Below, one piece after another: positions 44,050 through 56,394 of a stretch of 64,000 nt of DNA. The stretch is from assembly GCA_946902985.2 (NCBI GenBank), contig OX336391.1, positions 72,517,947 through 72,581,946 on the forward strand, read 5' to 3'. Origin of the DNA: Meconema thalassinum. Its lineage: Eukaryota; Arthropoda; Insecta; Orthoptera; Tettigoniidae. The notes below the pieces were generated by a model that saw nothing but the letters and a program-made list of their open reading frames with translations, did not search any database and had not been told where the DNA came from. The translations under genes and the position numbers were made by a program. Numbering within the stretch: position 1 is the stretch's first letter; each line of letters begins with the position of its first letter.

Positions 44050-45995
44050 CCCAAATCATATCATAGAACACAGGAACTCCCAGGCACAAGACATACTAAA
44101 ACAGGCCACGGGAAGCGAACCCCGGACAAGCACACTCATACAAAGGGCACAACTCAAACTCAAAACTCCCGCGCATGCCACTCAAACAATACCAATTGGG
44201 GGGATCGAATCACAGACCAAAATACAGACAGGACTAAAGGGCAAAACAAAATGAAAACAAGGGGACATTGCCACAAACGGTTCACAATTCAGGCCAAGTG
44301 TACACTCCACGATAGTACCTGACAAAACAGCACGTGTCATACGCAGGCCAATGAGGAAAAGCCAACCGCTAGTAAGCAGGTTTGCAAAGCCGGAACCATG
44401 CGCGATAGCAAATCACAGCACCATTACAGACCAACATACGTCGCTCGCCGGGGAAGCAACAACAACAACAAAAAACGCATGCATTCCAAACAACACTTAC
44501 GTCATCCACAATAGTAACATTTGCTCACCACTCCAGATACAGGCTAATATAAACGGCCTTACAACACAGACGCTCGTGGACACTGGCGCCGCCATTAGTT
44601 GTATTGACGCCAAATACACCACGGGACGGGACATACACTAGACCCGAAAATGCGGCTTGTCGCGTCTAACACAGAAGTCCTTAATACAATAGCCCTAATT
44701 TACATACAGATAGAATTGACCGGATTCCGAACAACACATCCTATGTACATTGTTGGGAATCTCTCTACGCCAGCCATTCTAGGAACGGATTTTCTCGCCA
44801 AAATTAAGGCAAATATCGACTTTCAATGCAATGAAATACATTTTACAGACGGACAGCACACGAGTAATCATCCATTAATATACATTAAGGACACAGAAAA
44901 GGCACAAGCGCAACATAGCCCAAGCAGGCACCTGGCCTCTACATTGGACAGCATATACACACAAGCTAATTCACACACAGGGCTTACTTGGTAAACACAC
45001 GCCCACCAAGGGTATGACGCCGGAAGAACAACAAAGACGCACAACGCTCCTAGAGGAAAACAAGGACATATTCGCTACGTCCCTAGGAGGATTGCAAACA
45101 ACAGATCTCATAGAACATCATGTACGCCTCACCAGTGACCACCCGGTACACCAGGCTCCTTGCAGGGTCAGCAAGAAGGAGCGACACATTATAGACAATC
45201 GAATACAAGAAATGTTGGACGCGAATATTATAGCGCCCACCATTTCAAATTAGAGTAATCCCGTATTACTAACTAAAAAGAAGAACGGGACGCACAGATT
45301 CTGCACCGACTACCGGAGGCTAAACAGACTAATTGAAATTGACCACTACCCTCTCCCTCGTACTGACACATACTTAGAAACACTCAGTGGTGCCTGGTTC
45401 AGTCCTGTAGATTGTTTCTCTGGATTTTATTCCATTTCTATCCACGAACCCGACAGACACAAACTAGCGTTCGTGACAGAGTACGGACTCTATGAATAGA
45501 GTCCTTCTCATGGGTCCTAAGAACGCTAGTCAAACATTTCAGAAATTAATGGATAAATCCTTCGCGGGACAAAAATGGAAATCCGTCTTAACATACATTG
45601 ACGATATCACCATATTTTCCAAAACATTCGACGAACACATTATATATTTAGAGGAGTGATTCACCAGAGTCAGACATGCAAAACTAAAGCTTAAGCCCTC
45701 TAAATGCCAGTTTGCACAACAACAGATGAACATATTGGGTCACATCGTCAACAGGGATGGCATAATACCCGACCTGGCAAAACCTGACGAAATAACACAA
45801 ATTCAGATACCAACAAATATAAAACAATTGCGCAGTTTCCTAGGTTTAGCGAGTTGTATTCGTCGTTTTATACTTAGCTTCGCACACATCGCTAAACCAT
45901 TAACAGACCTGACACAGGAGAATACACCTTTCATTTTCACACAGGAACACACAGATATCATATTAAACCCTAAATTATACATTTATATCGCTACT
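44050..45995 (+). pseudogene. Gypsy (Ty3-type) gag-pol relic
   Basis: In order: a Thr/Lys/Asn-rich gag tail (44050-44340); an aspartic protease with LVDTGAAISC (about 44570-44605) and ILGTDFL (about 44780-44800); RT with FCTDYRRLNR (45297-45330), SPVDCFSGFYSI and TYIDDITIFS (active-site YIDD intact, about 45588-45620); then LGHIVNRDGI and LRSFLGLAS of the RT thumb/RNase H junction (45735-45850). Stops and frameshifts at about 44640, 45251, 45497 and 45657 among others. It ends near 45990 before RNase H and integrase. No LTRs were found. Confidence 0.85.
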
Positions 45996-46009
45996 AAAAC
46001 TCATTAAGA

Positions 46010-49000
46010 TTATGTTTTAAAAATTATTAAATTATTTACAACAATAGAATTATCATGACCAGCACGACATTCTATCAAAATATATACAAGACCTTATGTG
46101 ATCTCCATATCTCTCTATTCTTCCTTTCACTAAAGCATTCCTTTCAATACAATTCACAACAAAATTTCACCTTGTATTTAATGTTTTGTCACAATCAATA
46201 TAACCATTGTAACGAGCAACAAAGCTAATTATGGCTCTGTAATGTCACTATCAAAGAATAACATTCGATAAACTGGAAGTACGATGCGAGACTATTCTTT
46301 AGCTCTTAATAAACTTCGTGGATTATGGCATTTCTCTACACTGACATGTACAACACAAATAAACACTCTTATGTCAGTTAACGTCTTCGACATACTGTAC
46401 AGAACGATTGCATTCACAAGCAATTTACTTTTAAAACTTCATAAACTGATGAACAACTTCTCAATAGTGCGTTAGCTTTACGCATACATTTCTTAACACA
46501 TTCCTTTCCTTCCGACGATAATAATGCACGGTATTTCTCCAATAAAAACCCATCTTAATACATTTTTAAACATGTATGAGATTCAGTGACCCTACTAGAT
46601 AATCACTAACACGTGAAATATCATTCATGATGCACTCTAACAACTCTCTTCTACTAAACTATTACCTTCGTGCTCTTTATACTTCAATACTATTTCTGTT
46701 CACAGAATTATATTGCTGTACGATTTTCCACATTTTTAGAACTGACGAAATTCTGTTAATTACCTTCACATTATAAAATTATCCACGTTACAATAAGATA
46801 TGAACTTTATAAGACTTTAGTCTGCTCGCCTTCGCATTTAATAAGAATAAATCATTTCCTCCCTTCCTGGTATTATTCAATGAATTAATTATTCATGTAC
46901 ATATGTGTCTCATCTTAAAATAAACCTCAGGTTGATCTACAAATCACCTGGTCCGTAAATTCGTAATAACAAATTACACACATCGATATGCATTTTATTA
47001 CGTCAATAATAAATTGTTTATATCTTTAGGCATCATCTTGACTTTGTCTGTGAACGATATGATCCTAATTTCATTCATGTCTCTATCGTGTTATCAACAA
47101 ATTACTCTAACAATGTCATGTTTCTTAAAACATCCCATGATGGAATTATAATACTTCAGAAAGTATTTTATAATTATTGCACATGTTTTGTTACATTTTA
47201 AAAATATTTATAATAAATATCTCTGCATATTTCACTTATGCTTTCCATATTAGTCGATGTAATCTATCAACATTGACGCATTCTATAAGCATTGACGCAT
47301 TATATCGAAGCATTCAATTCGAATAAAACAGTTTCGTTTAAAAATGAGTTTAATTATAAACGTATCAGTAAAATTTAAATATGAAATTTTAAAATCCAAA
47401 TTATCGTTAATATACGTCAGAAACGACACACGCTGACGTATAATAAATTTACAATTAAATTTACAAATCTGACAACAAAATAACATGATTTATGAATAAA
47501 GGAAATCTACATATAAAGTTGGCCATATCTGACATACCCCCAAAATACAACAAACTACTAAGATATTATGACAATCTTTCGTCTACCTTCATGATGCTCG
47601 TATCTTGCGATACCTGGTTGGACGTGTAAGCTGTTTCTGCCATTGCTCGACACGTGCCTGGCACATGCTAGATAACGGGTTCCGCTCGGCCTGCAAGTCA
47701 TCAGCTGGTCGGCTCTCTCCTCCTCGCCTGCAGCTGGGTGCTTGTATTCCGCTCGAGACAAAAGGTCTTCTTGCTTCGCGATTAGCAATCTGGTCTCCCG
47801 TAGCATTGTCGAATGACTTCTTCGAACGGGCGGTCTCTCGTCGCAATGCCTCACGATTATAGATGGAATGTCTCTTTGTAGAATTTTCAAATTTGGAATT
47901 GGAAATCCTTGTAGTTTCATTGTTGGTAATTCAGAACACTGCTGTTGGAGTTGCATTCATAGATTGATGGAATCACTGTTGTCTGGTCCACTCCACTCCG
48001 TAAATGTAGACTAACTTCCCTTCATGATTTAGTACTGCATGATCTTCAAAATAGATTCACATTGGGAACTTCCCCCTGACCTGAATTCTTTGCCATCGTG
48101 TATATATAAGAAATATACTTTTTATGATTTCTTCGGTATGATAATCGATGTATAACCGACTACTCTTAATAATGAGGTATTATCTTCATTGCACTAATGT
48201 AAACTCCTTCTTACAAACGTCGTATTAGAATATGTCGTTTCAAGTTTTAAAATACTGCTGTTGTTCTTTCACCGGCATTTCCTATCATTCCTCGGTGAGT
48301 GTTGCGTCTTCACCGGTCAAGTCTCCAGTTCCTTGCCGTACCTCGTATATGCTTCTTTCGGACGAACAGTTACACAGGTCTGCACTGTACCTGTCGCAAT
48401 AAAGGAATGAATCTCCCGGCTCTCTGTTGCCGTGCTGCTTACTGTCCAAAATGGCGGACTAGCCTCCAACACAGTCCTAATTCCTTTAATTCGCTCATAT
48501 CTTCTCTCGCATTCATTAATTTTTAACTCTGTTTCGATGGGAAAATATCATTTCGTGTTCTCTAAATATTGGACTGCTTATATCGTTTATTTTCTTCAGA
48601 ATAAAATATAATAGCAATTCCCTCAATATTTATGTAGATTTTTCTGATTGGCTCCTGAGTTATGAAGCGAAACTCATTGTTCTAGCCTCTTGTCAAAGGG
48701 TCGTGTGCAAAATTTTGTTATTGACTACTCGGTCAACAAAACCGTTCGAAGACGAGCTAAAATGACACTTTGGTTTATTCCTGTGTCGATAGATTGGACT
48801 CTCCCTTGGTTAAAATAATATTCACTGAAATATATCCAATATTTAATTTTTTTAATGCTACAAATTTCTCCCAAAACTCATCAATATTTTCCATTCACAT
48901 CATAGAATTCTTAAGTGAATAAAATATTGTTCCAACCATAATTTCAATTCCTTGCATAAATTTAGTACGCAAGTCGGTTCGGTCCTTGCCTCATACAATT

Positions 49001-49020
49001 CCTTGTCAAACCGAATTCGA
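46010..49020. other. AT-rich, gene-poor stretch
   Basis: Long AT-rich sequence without a supported gene. A local GC-rich island at about 47580-47950 has an open frame of 132 codons on the minus strand plus frames on the other strand; the composition explains them and no domain is visible. A second higher-GC patch (48290-48480) is likewise unassigned. Confidence 0.45.
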
Positions 49021-49024
49021 GTTC

Positions 49025-49560
49025 AGTACCTTCCTGGAAGTGGTTTATTTTGTTGTGGATTCTTTTAGAGGCTTCGTGACATAATTGTCATATAGCCCCC
49101 CGCGTATTTGGTGGAGTGTGGAATTTGTCTAATAACCGGTGTTATTGTGATGTCTGTACTAGTGTGTGTATTTGCAATTGCAGTAGGATTTGGGTAGAAA
49201 GCAGCTGTGGTCATCAGAATTTACCTTCCTGGAAGTGGTTTATTTTGTTGTTGATTTTTAGAAGTTTCGTGACATCATTGTCATATTGCCCCCGCGTACT
49301 TGGTCGAGTGTGGAATTTGTCAAATGACCTGTGTTATTGTGATGGCTGTATTAATATGTGTATTGGTAACTAAAGTAGGGATTGGAAAGGAAAGAGCCGT
49401 GGCCTGTCAAAAAGTACCATCCTGGAAGTAGTTTATTTTGTTGTTGATTCTTTTCGGGGCTTTGTAACATCATTGTCATATAGCCCAGTGTACTTGATTG
49501 AGTGTGGAATTTGTATGATAAACTGCGTTATTGTGATGGCTACAATTGTGTGTGTATTTG
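49025..49560. repeat. Three tandem units of about 195 bp
   Basis: Each unit begins CTGGAAGTRGTTTATTTTGT (about 49034, 49230, 49420) and contains CGTGACATMATTGTCATAT and GAGTGTGGAATTTGT. They are followed by a stretch (49560-49800) with TGGGTGGGGATCAAACCCAG, reminiscent of a minus-strand tRNA B-box and possibly a SINE. Confidence 0.8.
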
Positions 49561-49837
49561 AAGGGAGGTGGCAGTGGCAATTGCTTGGAGTAGAAGTAGA
49601 AAAACACGAAATTCCACTTCTAAGATGGCTGGGTGGGGATCAAACCCAGTTCCTGTCATTGTTTTGCGTCACAAGGCTGAGTGTATCCCGTTCCAGCCCT
49701 CAGCCCAAAATTAAATTTCTTGGCAGAGCCAGAAATGAAATCGAGGGCAAGGCAGTGACAACCAAGATTACTAGCCGCCACACCAAGAGGTGGACAATAT
49801 AAGGCTTGTCTTGAATGTACATGAACAATCAATAATT

Positions 49838-49890
49838 ATATAATAATAATAATAATAAATTTAATAATAATAATAATAATAATAATAAAT
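49838..49890. repeat. AAT microsatellite
   Basis: (AAT)n immediately before the truncated LINE; a second AAT tract follows the LINE at 51637-51670. Confidence 0.9.
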
Positions 49891-49984
49891 TACTTTGAGT
49901 CCCTTCTCAATTGTGAGGCTTCAACATCGAAATTTTCCTTTCACAATAATGTGCTCATCAATCCAGACTCATGTCCACCAACTA

Positions 49985-51605
49985 GGGAAGAAATCAAGCA
50001 GATCATTCACTAACTTAAGAACAATAAAGCACCAGGTGAGGATTCAATAGTTGCCAAACTCTGGAAAAAAGCAGGTGAAAAACCAGTCGACAAGCTAACG
50101 GATATCATCCGGGAGGTTTGGGAAACAGAGAAACTGCCCAGTGATTGGGCATCGGCCCTGATTCACCCCCTGCACAAGAAAGGTGATAAAGCGGACGTAA
50201 ACAACTATCGTGGCATATCACTCCTCTCGATAACATACAAGATTCTCGCGAAAGCGCTTCAAACGAGAGCGGAAGCACAGCTCGATCAACACCTGGGCGA
50301 ATACCAAGGTGGATTTCGAAAGGGGCGCTCTTGTGTTGAGCAAATCATGAATCTAAAATCAATTCTATCGTGCGTGAATCTGAGAAGTAAGAAATTTGTT
50401 GAGACTTTTGTTGATTTCAAGAAGGCTTACGACTCGCTGGATCGAAGTACCCTGATCCAGGTTTTAAGAGAATTTGGTTTGGATAATAAGACAAGAGCAA
50501 TCATTCACCAATCCCTATTGGATACGGCTTCCAAAGTGAAATTCAGGGGAGATATTTCTGAATCCTTCGCAATACGGACAGGGGTGAGACAGGGAGATGG
50601 GCTCTCGCCTCTTTTATTCAACTGTGTTCTTGAGAAAGTTATTCGAGAATGGCGTAAAGAATTTTGTAACGAGGGTATAGAGAATGGGATCAGACTAGGT
50701 TGTAAGAACAAAAACCTGACAATCGACTGTTTAGCTTTCGCAGATGAAGTTGCAATTTTCTCTAATTCTTTTGACACAGCCACACAAAAAATCAATCAAT
50801 TACAGGTGCAAGCAGCAAAGGCAGGTCTTCATATTTCGTTTGAGAAAACGCAGTTTATAACGAACATCAAGTCGGAACCCAGATAACTTACGGTGAATGG
50901 AGGACAAATAACACAGGTAGAGAAATTATAATACTTGGGTGAATGGATTGAGCCAAACATTCGTGAAATGGAAGCCTTCGTGGCACGGATTAACAAAATG
51001 GAAATAGCTTACCATTTAACCAAATACATTTACAAATCACGATCAATGTCCTTCAAGGCCAAACTGAGGCACTTCGTTACCGTTATTCGCCCGGAGGCGT
51101 TATATGCATCAGAATGCCTGGCGATGAATAAGAAAGGCCTGGCAGAACAACTCGAAGCCAAAGAGAGGAAGATTCTGAGAAAGATCTTGGGCCCGGTCAA
51201 GGAACGAGGAGAGTATAGAAGACGACACAACGATAAACTCTATCTACATGTGGAGAAAATAACGGACACCATTCGCAAAAGAAGACTCTCCTTTTAAGGC
51301 CATTTAACACGAATGAACTCCGGAAGATTGACCAATCGAATCTGTGCCCACTTTGTGGGAAAGAAAACCAAAGGGATCTGGTTTACAGAGATGGAAAAAG
51401 ACCTACAAGAACTGGGGATATCACATGAGGACATCTTGGAACGTGACTCTTTGAAGAAGAAACTTAGGGAGATACAGAGTTTTCAGCCAAAACCTATATT
51501 GAAAACCGGCAAGAAGTGGACCGAAGAACGAAGGGAAGCGCACCGAAGAAGAATGCGCGAATACTGGGCCAATGTGAAAGAACGAGGGAAAAGGCAGTTG
51601 AAATA
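49985..51605 (+). pseudogene. 5'-truncated non-LTR retrotransposon (RT region)
   Basis: The frame reads LKNNKAPGEDSIVAKLW (about 50012-50060, RT motif 0/1), NNYRGISLLS (50201), GEYQGGFRKGRSC (50299), FVDFKKAYDSLDR, GVRQGDGLSPLLFN (50582) and LAFADEVAIFS, then the thumb (YLGEWIEP) and a long basic C-terminus (51313-51605). The catalytic FADD box is changed to FADE. Stops at 50346, 50884, 50930 and 51295 split it. The endonuclease is missing. The clade is uncertain: I/Nimb-like or another group with AAT-type tails. It is bracketed by AAT tracts. Confidence 0.8.
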
Positions 51606-51670
51606 ACGTGGTCCATAGACGACCGAAACGATTTAAAATAATAATAATAATAATGATAATAATAATAAAC

Positions 51671-53412
51671 ATTCCATTTAGCAAAGTAACACTATCGACC
51701 TCTCCCTGTGACGTCATCCAAAGGCTCAGGGCGTGGCGGCCATCTTGCACATTAACCTCTGGCCCAGCTATGACTCTCCCTCCATATGAATAACATAGGA
51801 GAGTTGCACGCGGCGGCCATCTTGCACATTAGCCCCTGGCCAAGCTCCTGCCTATTTAAACTACTGATATTACTTTTTTACAAACTTTATTCTTAGTTGA
51901 TATGCGTGAAATTATTTTTCTTTTAACTTCTATTTTTCGCTTTGTGTTCCGTGCTGTCAACTGCAACTTTCCCAAATCCATTAGGTGGAATATGGGGACA
52001 GATTGTAGTATAATTTTGGCAAATTAACCCTTGAAACCTGACATCGTGTTCACCCTGTTCTCGTGTTACTTCGCATGTGGTCATATGTCTAGATGAAAGG
52101 CCATGAACAACATGAAATGTGTAATTCAATAACAATTTTAGAACACTTATTTTTTCCAGAAAACAAATGAATCAAAGTTGCTCCTTTATTAACGCGGAAG
52201 TCATGTCTTCTTTAGTTTTTAATGAGCATATATATCCCCTGTTTATCTGATGCCATTCCCATTTGTATATACATATTCGTAATTAAGAAATAGAATAACC
52301 TTCGTTAGTTCATAATACGTATCTCAAATACATTATCGTAGTAATTTCTTCAAGGCAATTTCAAACAATTAACTTTCATTAATATTCAACGATTTGGGAT
52401 AATTAAAAGACTGCAAGGCTTCAACATTTTCTTTTCAGGGATATGATATAAACTAATGATTAACAATTTCTAAGCATTCATTTATAAGCCTTGTAACAAT
52501 TGTGCATTTCCACACATTTAAGCTGACGTTAAGCCCAATGAAGGATCGATAACACATTACAATGCGTAACAATTGAAAGTTCTATTAGGCGCCTTACTAC
52601 AAGTTTAACATGAGTAACTGACTTTCCACAATACCAACTTCTTAAATGAACTCGGAGCGGCCCATTGTGCTTGAGTGCCCTGAGTAACGCACTCTGTAAC
52701 ACGGAATCAACTCTCATAAGTTCTCGGAAACTAACAATATGTTGTGAAAGTGCCTTCCAGCGGCTACGGATATTCAGGTTGTCTTTAGAACCTTCTCTGT
52801 CAATGAATGCTGGGCACAATACGGAAACATTTATTTTTAAGGAATACATGAACTGTCTCCCTTCATTGCCATGAAAATATCTTAAATTAATTTAGTTAGA
52901 TATTTTCACAAGTACAAAGAGTGAATTTGCTTACTCCTGAGTTAAATGAGACTGATGACTACTATGGGTTACGAATCTTAAATCTTACTCATATACTCGT
53001 ATATGTGTTTCTTGGGGATAATTTTTGGATGGCAGATTATACATAAATAGGACTTCCGGCCAGTATCAATTCGAACGTGTAAACCAAAACCTTTCTGAGT
53101 ACGTTTGCTCGGCCATACATCATAAATATTATTTGTGCCAAAATGATAAACGCGACGATTTTTCAATGAACCTTATTTAGCTCATTTTGCTTCTTACTCA
53201 CTAAATGAATACTGATTTTGACCAGCATGAGTTAAATGTGTATTCAAATACCTCTTCTATGTGAAAACTGAACTGCACATATTACTCAAATATGCCTTCT
53301 GGCAATTATGAAGTAACATGCGTCTTAAAAAAAAACTTTCTGTGTACTTGTAGCTGCGCATATGCCACGAGAGTATGGGGCTAAACCGACATGAATTAAA
53401 GCGTAATGATCA
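51671..53412. other. Unassigned sequence
   Basis: Two copies of GCGGCCATCTTGCACATTARC (51735 and 51811) form a short direct repeat. The rest is AT-rich; a 106-codon minus-strand frame at 52529-52849 shows no domain and is not called. Confidence 0.4.
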
Positions 53413-54797
53413 TTTTTAGCCTACTTTTCACATTTTTCAAAAATGAGGAAAAAGTAGACTTATGAGATCGATCCGGGAAAATGTGTGTCTGTCTGTCCTT
53501 CTGTCTGTGTGTGTGTCCCCCCCCCCCCTATCAACTCCTAAACGGCTGCAGCAATCAAAACCTAATTTAGTATGAGTGAAGATGTGCACCGGAATAGCTC
53601 ACGTCCATATTTGAAAATGATGTTAGTGCTACCAACTGCTGAAAAAATGCACCAGAAATTTGAGCTCCATGTTGGATGTCTTGTAAGGTATGCATGGGAA
53701 TTATTCCAAAATTGGCACACATGTAGATAATACTATTTCTGTTTAATTTCCATGAGGCCAACCATGACAGTGTTGCCAAAATAAGTTTAAGCCTTCTGAT
53801 AGGTCCAATGTTTAAATGGATATAACTTCAACACTATCAATTGGATTTCAACCAAATTTTGTATGTAATATCTGTACGTAAACAGATATGACTGAGCGTA
53901 TTCTTCAGAGACACCAGGGCTGCCAACTGTTAATAATTGCTCTATATATTTTTTAAAATCCAAATACCAATATATCAGAAAGTATGCAAGCCAACAGCTT
54001 TAAACTATGCACACGTATATTCTGACATTTTAGATTAATTTGGAGTAACTTATATACGTCAGTTCTACCAACATGATTATAAGCTTGCTGATAATACCAA
54101 TTTTTAAATATATCTAACTTCTATACTATCAGTTGGATTTCAACCAAATTTCGTATGAGCTATGTGTACCGTAACAGATATGAGCACAAGTATTGTTAAG
54201 AGCAATCACGGCTGCCAACTGTTAATAAATGCTGTCTATATTTTTTACCCTTATATCAATATATCAGAAAGTATGCAAGCCTACAGCTCTATACTTTGCA
54301 CACGTATAGCACCTGACATTCTAGATTAATTTGGAGTAATTAATATAAGGCAGTGCTGCCAACATGATTCTATGCCTGCTGATATGTCCAATTTTAAAGA
54401 ACATGTAACTTCTATACTAACAATTTCATCCAAAATTGGCACAACAAGATATCATAATATTTCAGATTATTTCTGACCAGCACACGCATGTTCTTGTTGG
54501 CATCATGCTTTTACGCGTGCTGATAGATCCAGTGTCTAACTGCATGTAACGTCCATTGGACTTCAACCAAATTTTGTATTCTGTACCTTAAGAGGTGGAA
54601 CTATGAATATATTCAGTCACCAGGGCTGCCAACTGTAGTGCTCTATTAGGCTACCTTATACCAGGTATACTTTGAACTAATTAGATATTTCGATATTACC
54701 AACTTAATTTCGTCATTATTCTAGATAGGTTTATATACTGTAGAATAATCATTGGCATGAAATGTAGGCTGTATAGTTCTTCACGGAACTTCTTGGT
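53413..54797 (-). mobile_element. Helentron-like element, family A copy
   Basis: The left end is TTTTTAGCCTACTTTTC with an inverted partner GGAAAAAGTAGACTTATGAGATC, followed by a TG/C microsatellite (53490-53530). The right end carries GTAGGCTGTAT, then the hairpin AGTTC-TTCACG-GAACT (54775-54790). The core has two to three diverged units with CAACCAAATTTYGTATG and CAGRGCTGCCAACTGTTAATA-type strings. It encodes no protein. Its hairpin end faces the zinc-finger gene. Confidence 0.6.
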
Positions 54798-54998
54798 CAG
54801 CAATGTTTACGGCACATGAAGAACATGTGGGCGGTAAATACCCACGAGGGGTCATGCTGTGTGGCGTTAATTTTTAATCCGTAGAAAAATCCTCTCCGCA
54901 AACGTTCATTCAAAAATTCTTATCAAAAGTAGCTTCCAAATGTATAACACGAATCGCATTTCTGGACTTGAAACAACTATGAATTACGATTTGTATTT

Positions 54999-55491
54999 TC
55001 AAGGTACTGTATGAATTTTAGAAAACCTTTCTCCACATATACCGCATTGTATGGCACCAAGGCCAGTATGGATTAGCATGTGTTTTTTTTTTCTGCCTTC
55101 TTTAGTAGAGTTCACTCCGCATGTACCACATGAATGTGGCTTCAGACCACTATGGATTAACATGTCTGTCTTCAGTTTTTTTTTTTTTGTAAAGTTTGTT
55201 CCGCCCTCACCACACGAATATGGCGTTAGACTGCTATGGATATACGTGTGCTTCTGAAGTGCCTTTCCCAGAATAGTTTGCATTTTCAAGTAGAGTTTGC
55301 TACGTATGTAACAAATGGTTGTTGCTTCAGACCACTATGCATTGACATGTAATTCTTCACACTGCCTTTCTCAATGAAGTCACCACCCCATGTACCACAT
55401 GAGTGTGGCTTTAGACATTATGGATTAACATGTTTTTTCAAATTGCCCTTCTCAGAAAAGTTAGCTCGGCATGCACCACAAGAATATGGCT
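54999..55491 (-). pseudogene. Decayed downstream C2H2 fingers
   Basis: Past the break at about 55490 the sequence still encodes finger pieces in shifting frames: KPYSCGACRANF, KPHSCGTCGVNSTKEGRKKKH and GAIQCGICGERFSKIH. These represent about four more fingers with frameshifts and stops. The first break is a one-base loss in the HSGLKP linker just after finger 9. Confidence 0.75.
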
Positions 55492-56385
55492 TCATCCACT
55501 ATGGATTTTCATGTGTATTTTCAGAGTAGATTTTGTCGAAAAGTCTGTTCCGCAAGTACCACATGAATATGGCTTCAGACCACTATGGAGTAATATGTGT
55601 TTTTTCAGATTAGATTTTGTTGAAAAGTTTACTCTGCATGTACTACATGTAAATGGCCTCAGACCCATATGGGTTAATATGTGTTTTTTCAGATTAGATC
55701 TACTGGTAAGGTTTGCTCCGCATGTACCACATGAATAGGGTTTCAGACTACTATGGACTAACATGTGTTTTTTCAAATAGTCTTTCATTGAAAAGTTTGC
55801 TCCGCATGTACCACATGAAAATGGCTTCACATCACTATGGATTAACATGTGTGTTTGCAGATAATTTTTCCTTAAAAAGTTTGCTCCGCACGTACCACAG
55901 GAATATTGCTTCCGACCACTATGGATTATCAGGTGTGATATTAGATTACTCCTTCGACTAAAGTTAGCTCCGCAAGTACAACAAGAATATGGCTTCAGAC
56001 CACTATGGATGAACATGTGTTTTTTCAGAGAAGATTTCGTTGAAAAGTTTGCACCGCATGTACTACATGAATATGGCTTCAGACCACTATGGATTATCAG
56101 GTGTGACATTAGATTACTCCTTTGACTAAAGTTAGCTCCGCAAGTACCACAAGGATATGGCTTCAGACCACTATGGATTAACATGTGTCGTTTCAAACTG
56201 CCCTTCTCTTTAAAGGATGCTCCGCACGTTTTGCATATGTTTGGCATCGTTCTACTATGAGTTGACATTTGTCTCTTCTTGTTACTCGGTTGATTGAGGG
56301 TGTCTCGAAACAAATCTCTTGTAAGGGTGTTCACCGATCTGTGGAGAATTTCTAATGCTAGTACTATGTCAATAGCAACTATCAA
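55492..56385 (-). CDS. C2H2 zinc-finger protein, nine tandem fingers
   Basis: Open frame of 297 codons. After about 48 non-finger residues come nine C2H2 fingers (about residues 49-297) of the form C-x2-C-GANF-x5-L-x2-H-x3-H, joined by HSGLKPYSC linkers, a variant of TGEKP. Such arrays bind DNA and are typical nuclear transcription regulators. The fingers are unusually alike (GTCGANFS repeated), suggesting recent tandem growth. No KRAB or ZAD domain is visible, so 5' exons may lie elsewhere. The C-terminus is cut by a frameshift, with remnants of more fingers downstream, so the locus may be a pseudogene. The ATG lies only about 10 bp from the end of the Helentron-like copy at 56395. Confidence 0.75.
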   Translation of the reverse strand: MIVAIDIVLALEILHRSVNTLTRDLFRDTLNQPSNKKRQMSTHSRTMPNICKTCGASFKEKGSLKRHMLIHSGLKPYPCGTCGANFSQRSNLMSHLIIHSGLKPYSCSTCGANFSTKSSLKKHMFIHSGLKPYSCCTCGANFSRRSNLISHLIIHSGRKQYSCGTCGANFLRKNYLQTHMLIHSDVKPFSCGTCGANFSMKDYLKKHMLVHSSLKPYSCGTCGANLTSRSNLKKHILTHMGLRPFTCSTCRVNFSTKSNLKKHILLHSGLKPYSCGTCGTDFSTKSTLKIHMKIHSG

Positions 56386-56394
56386 TATATCAAC

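Noticed and set aside
47558..47956. 132-codon minus-strand frame in a GC-richer patch
   Set aside because: Three overlapping frames exist in the same patch, no domain is visible, and GC content alone reduces stops.
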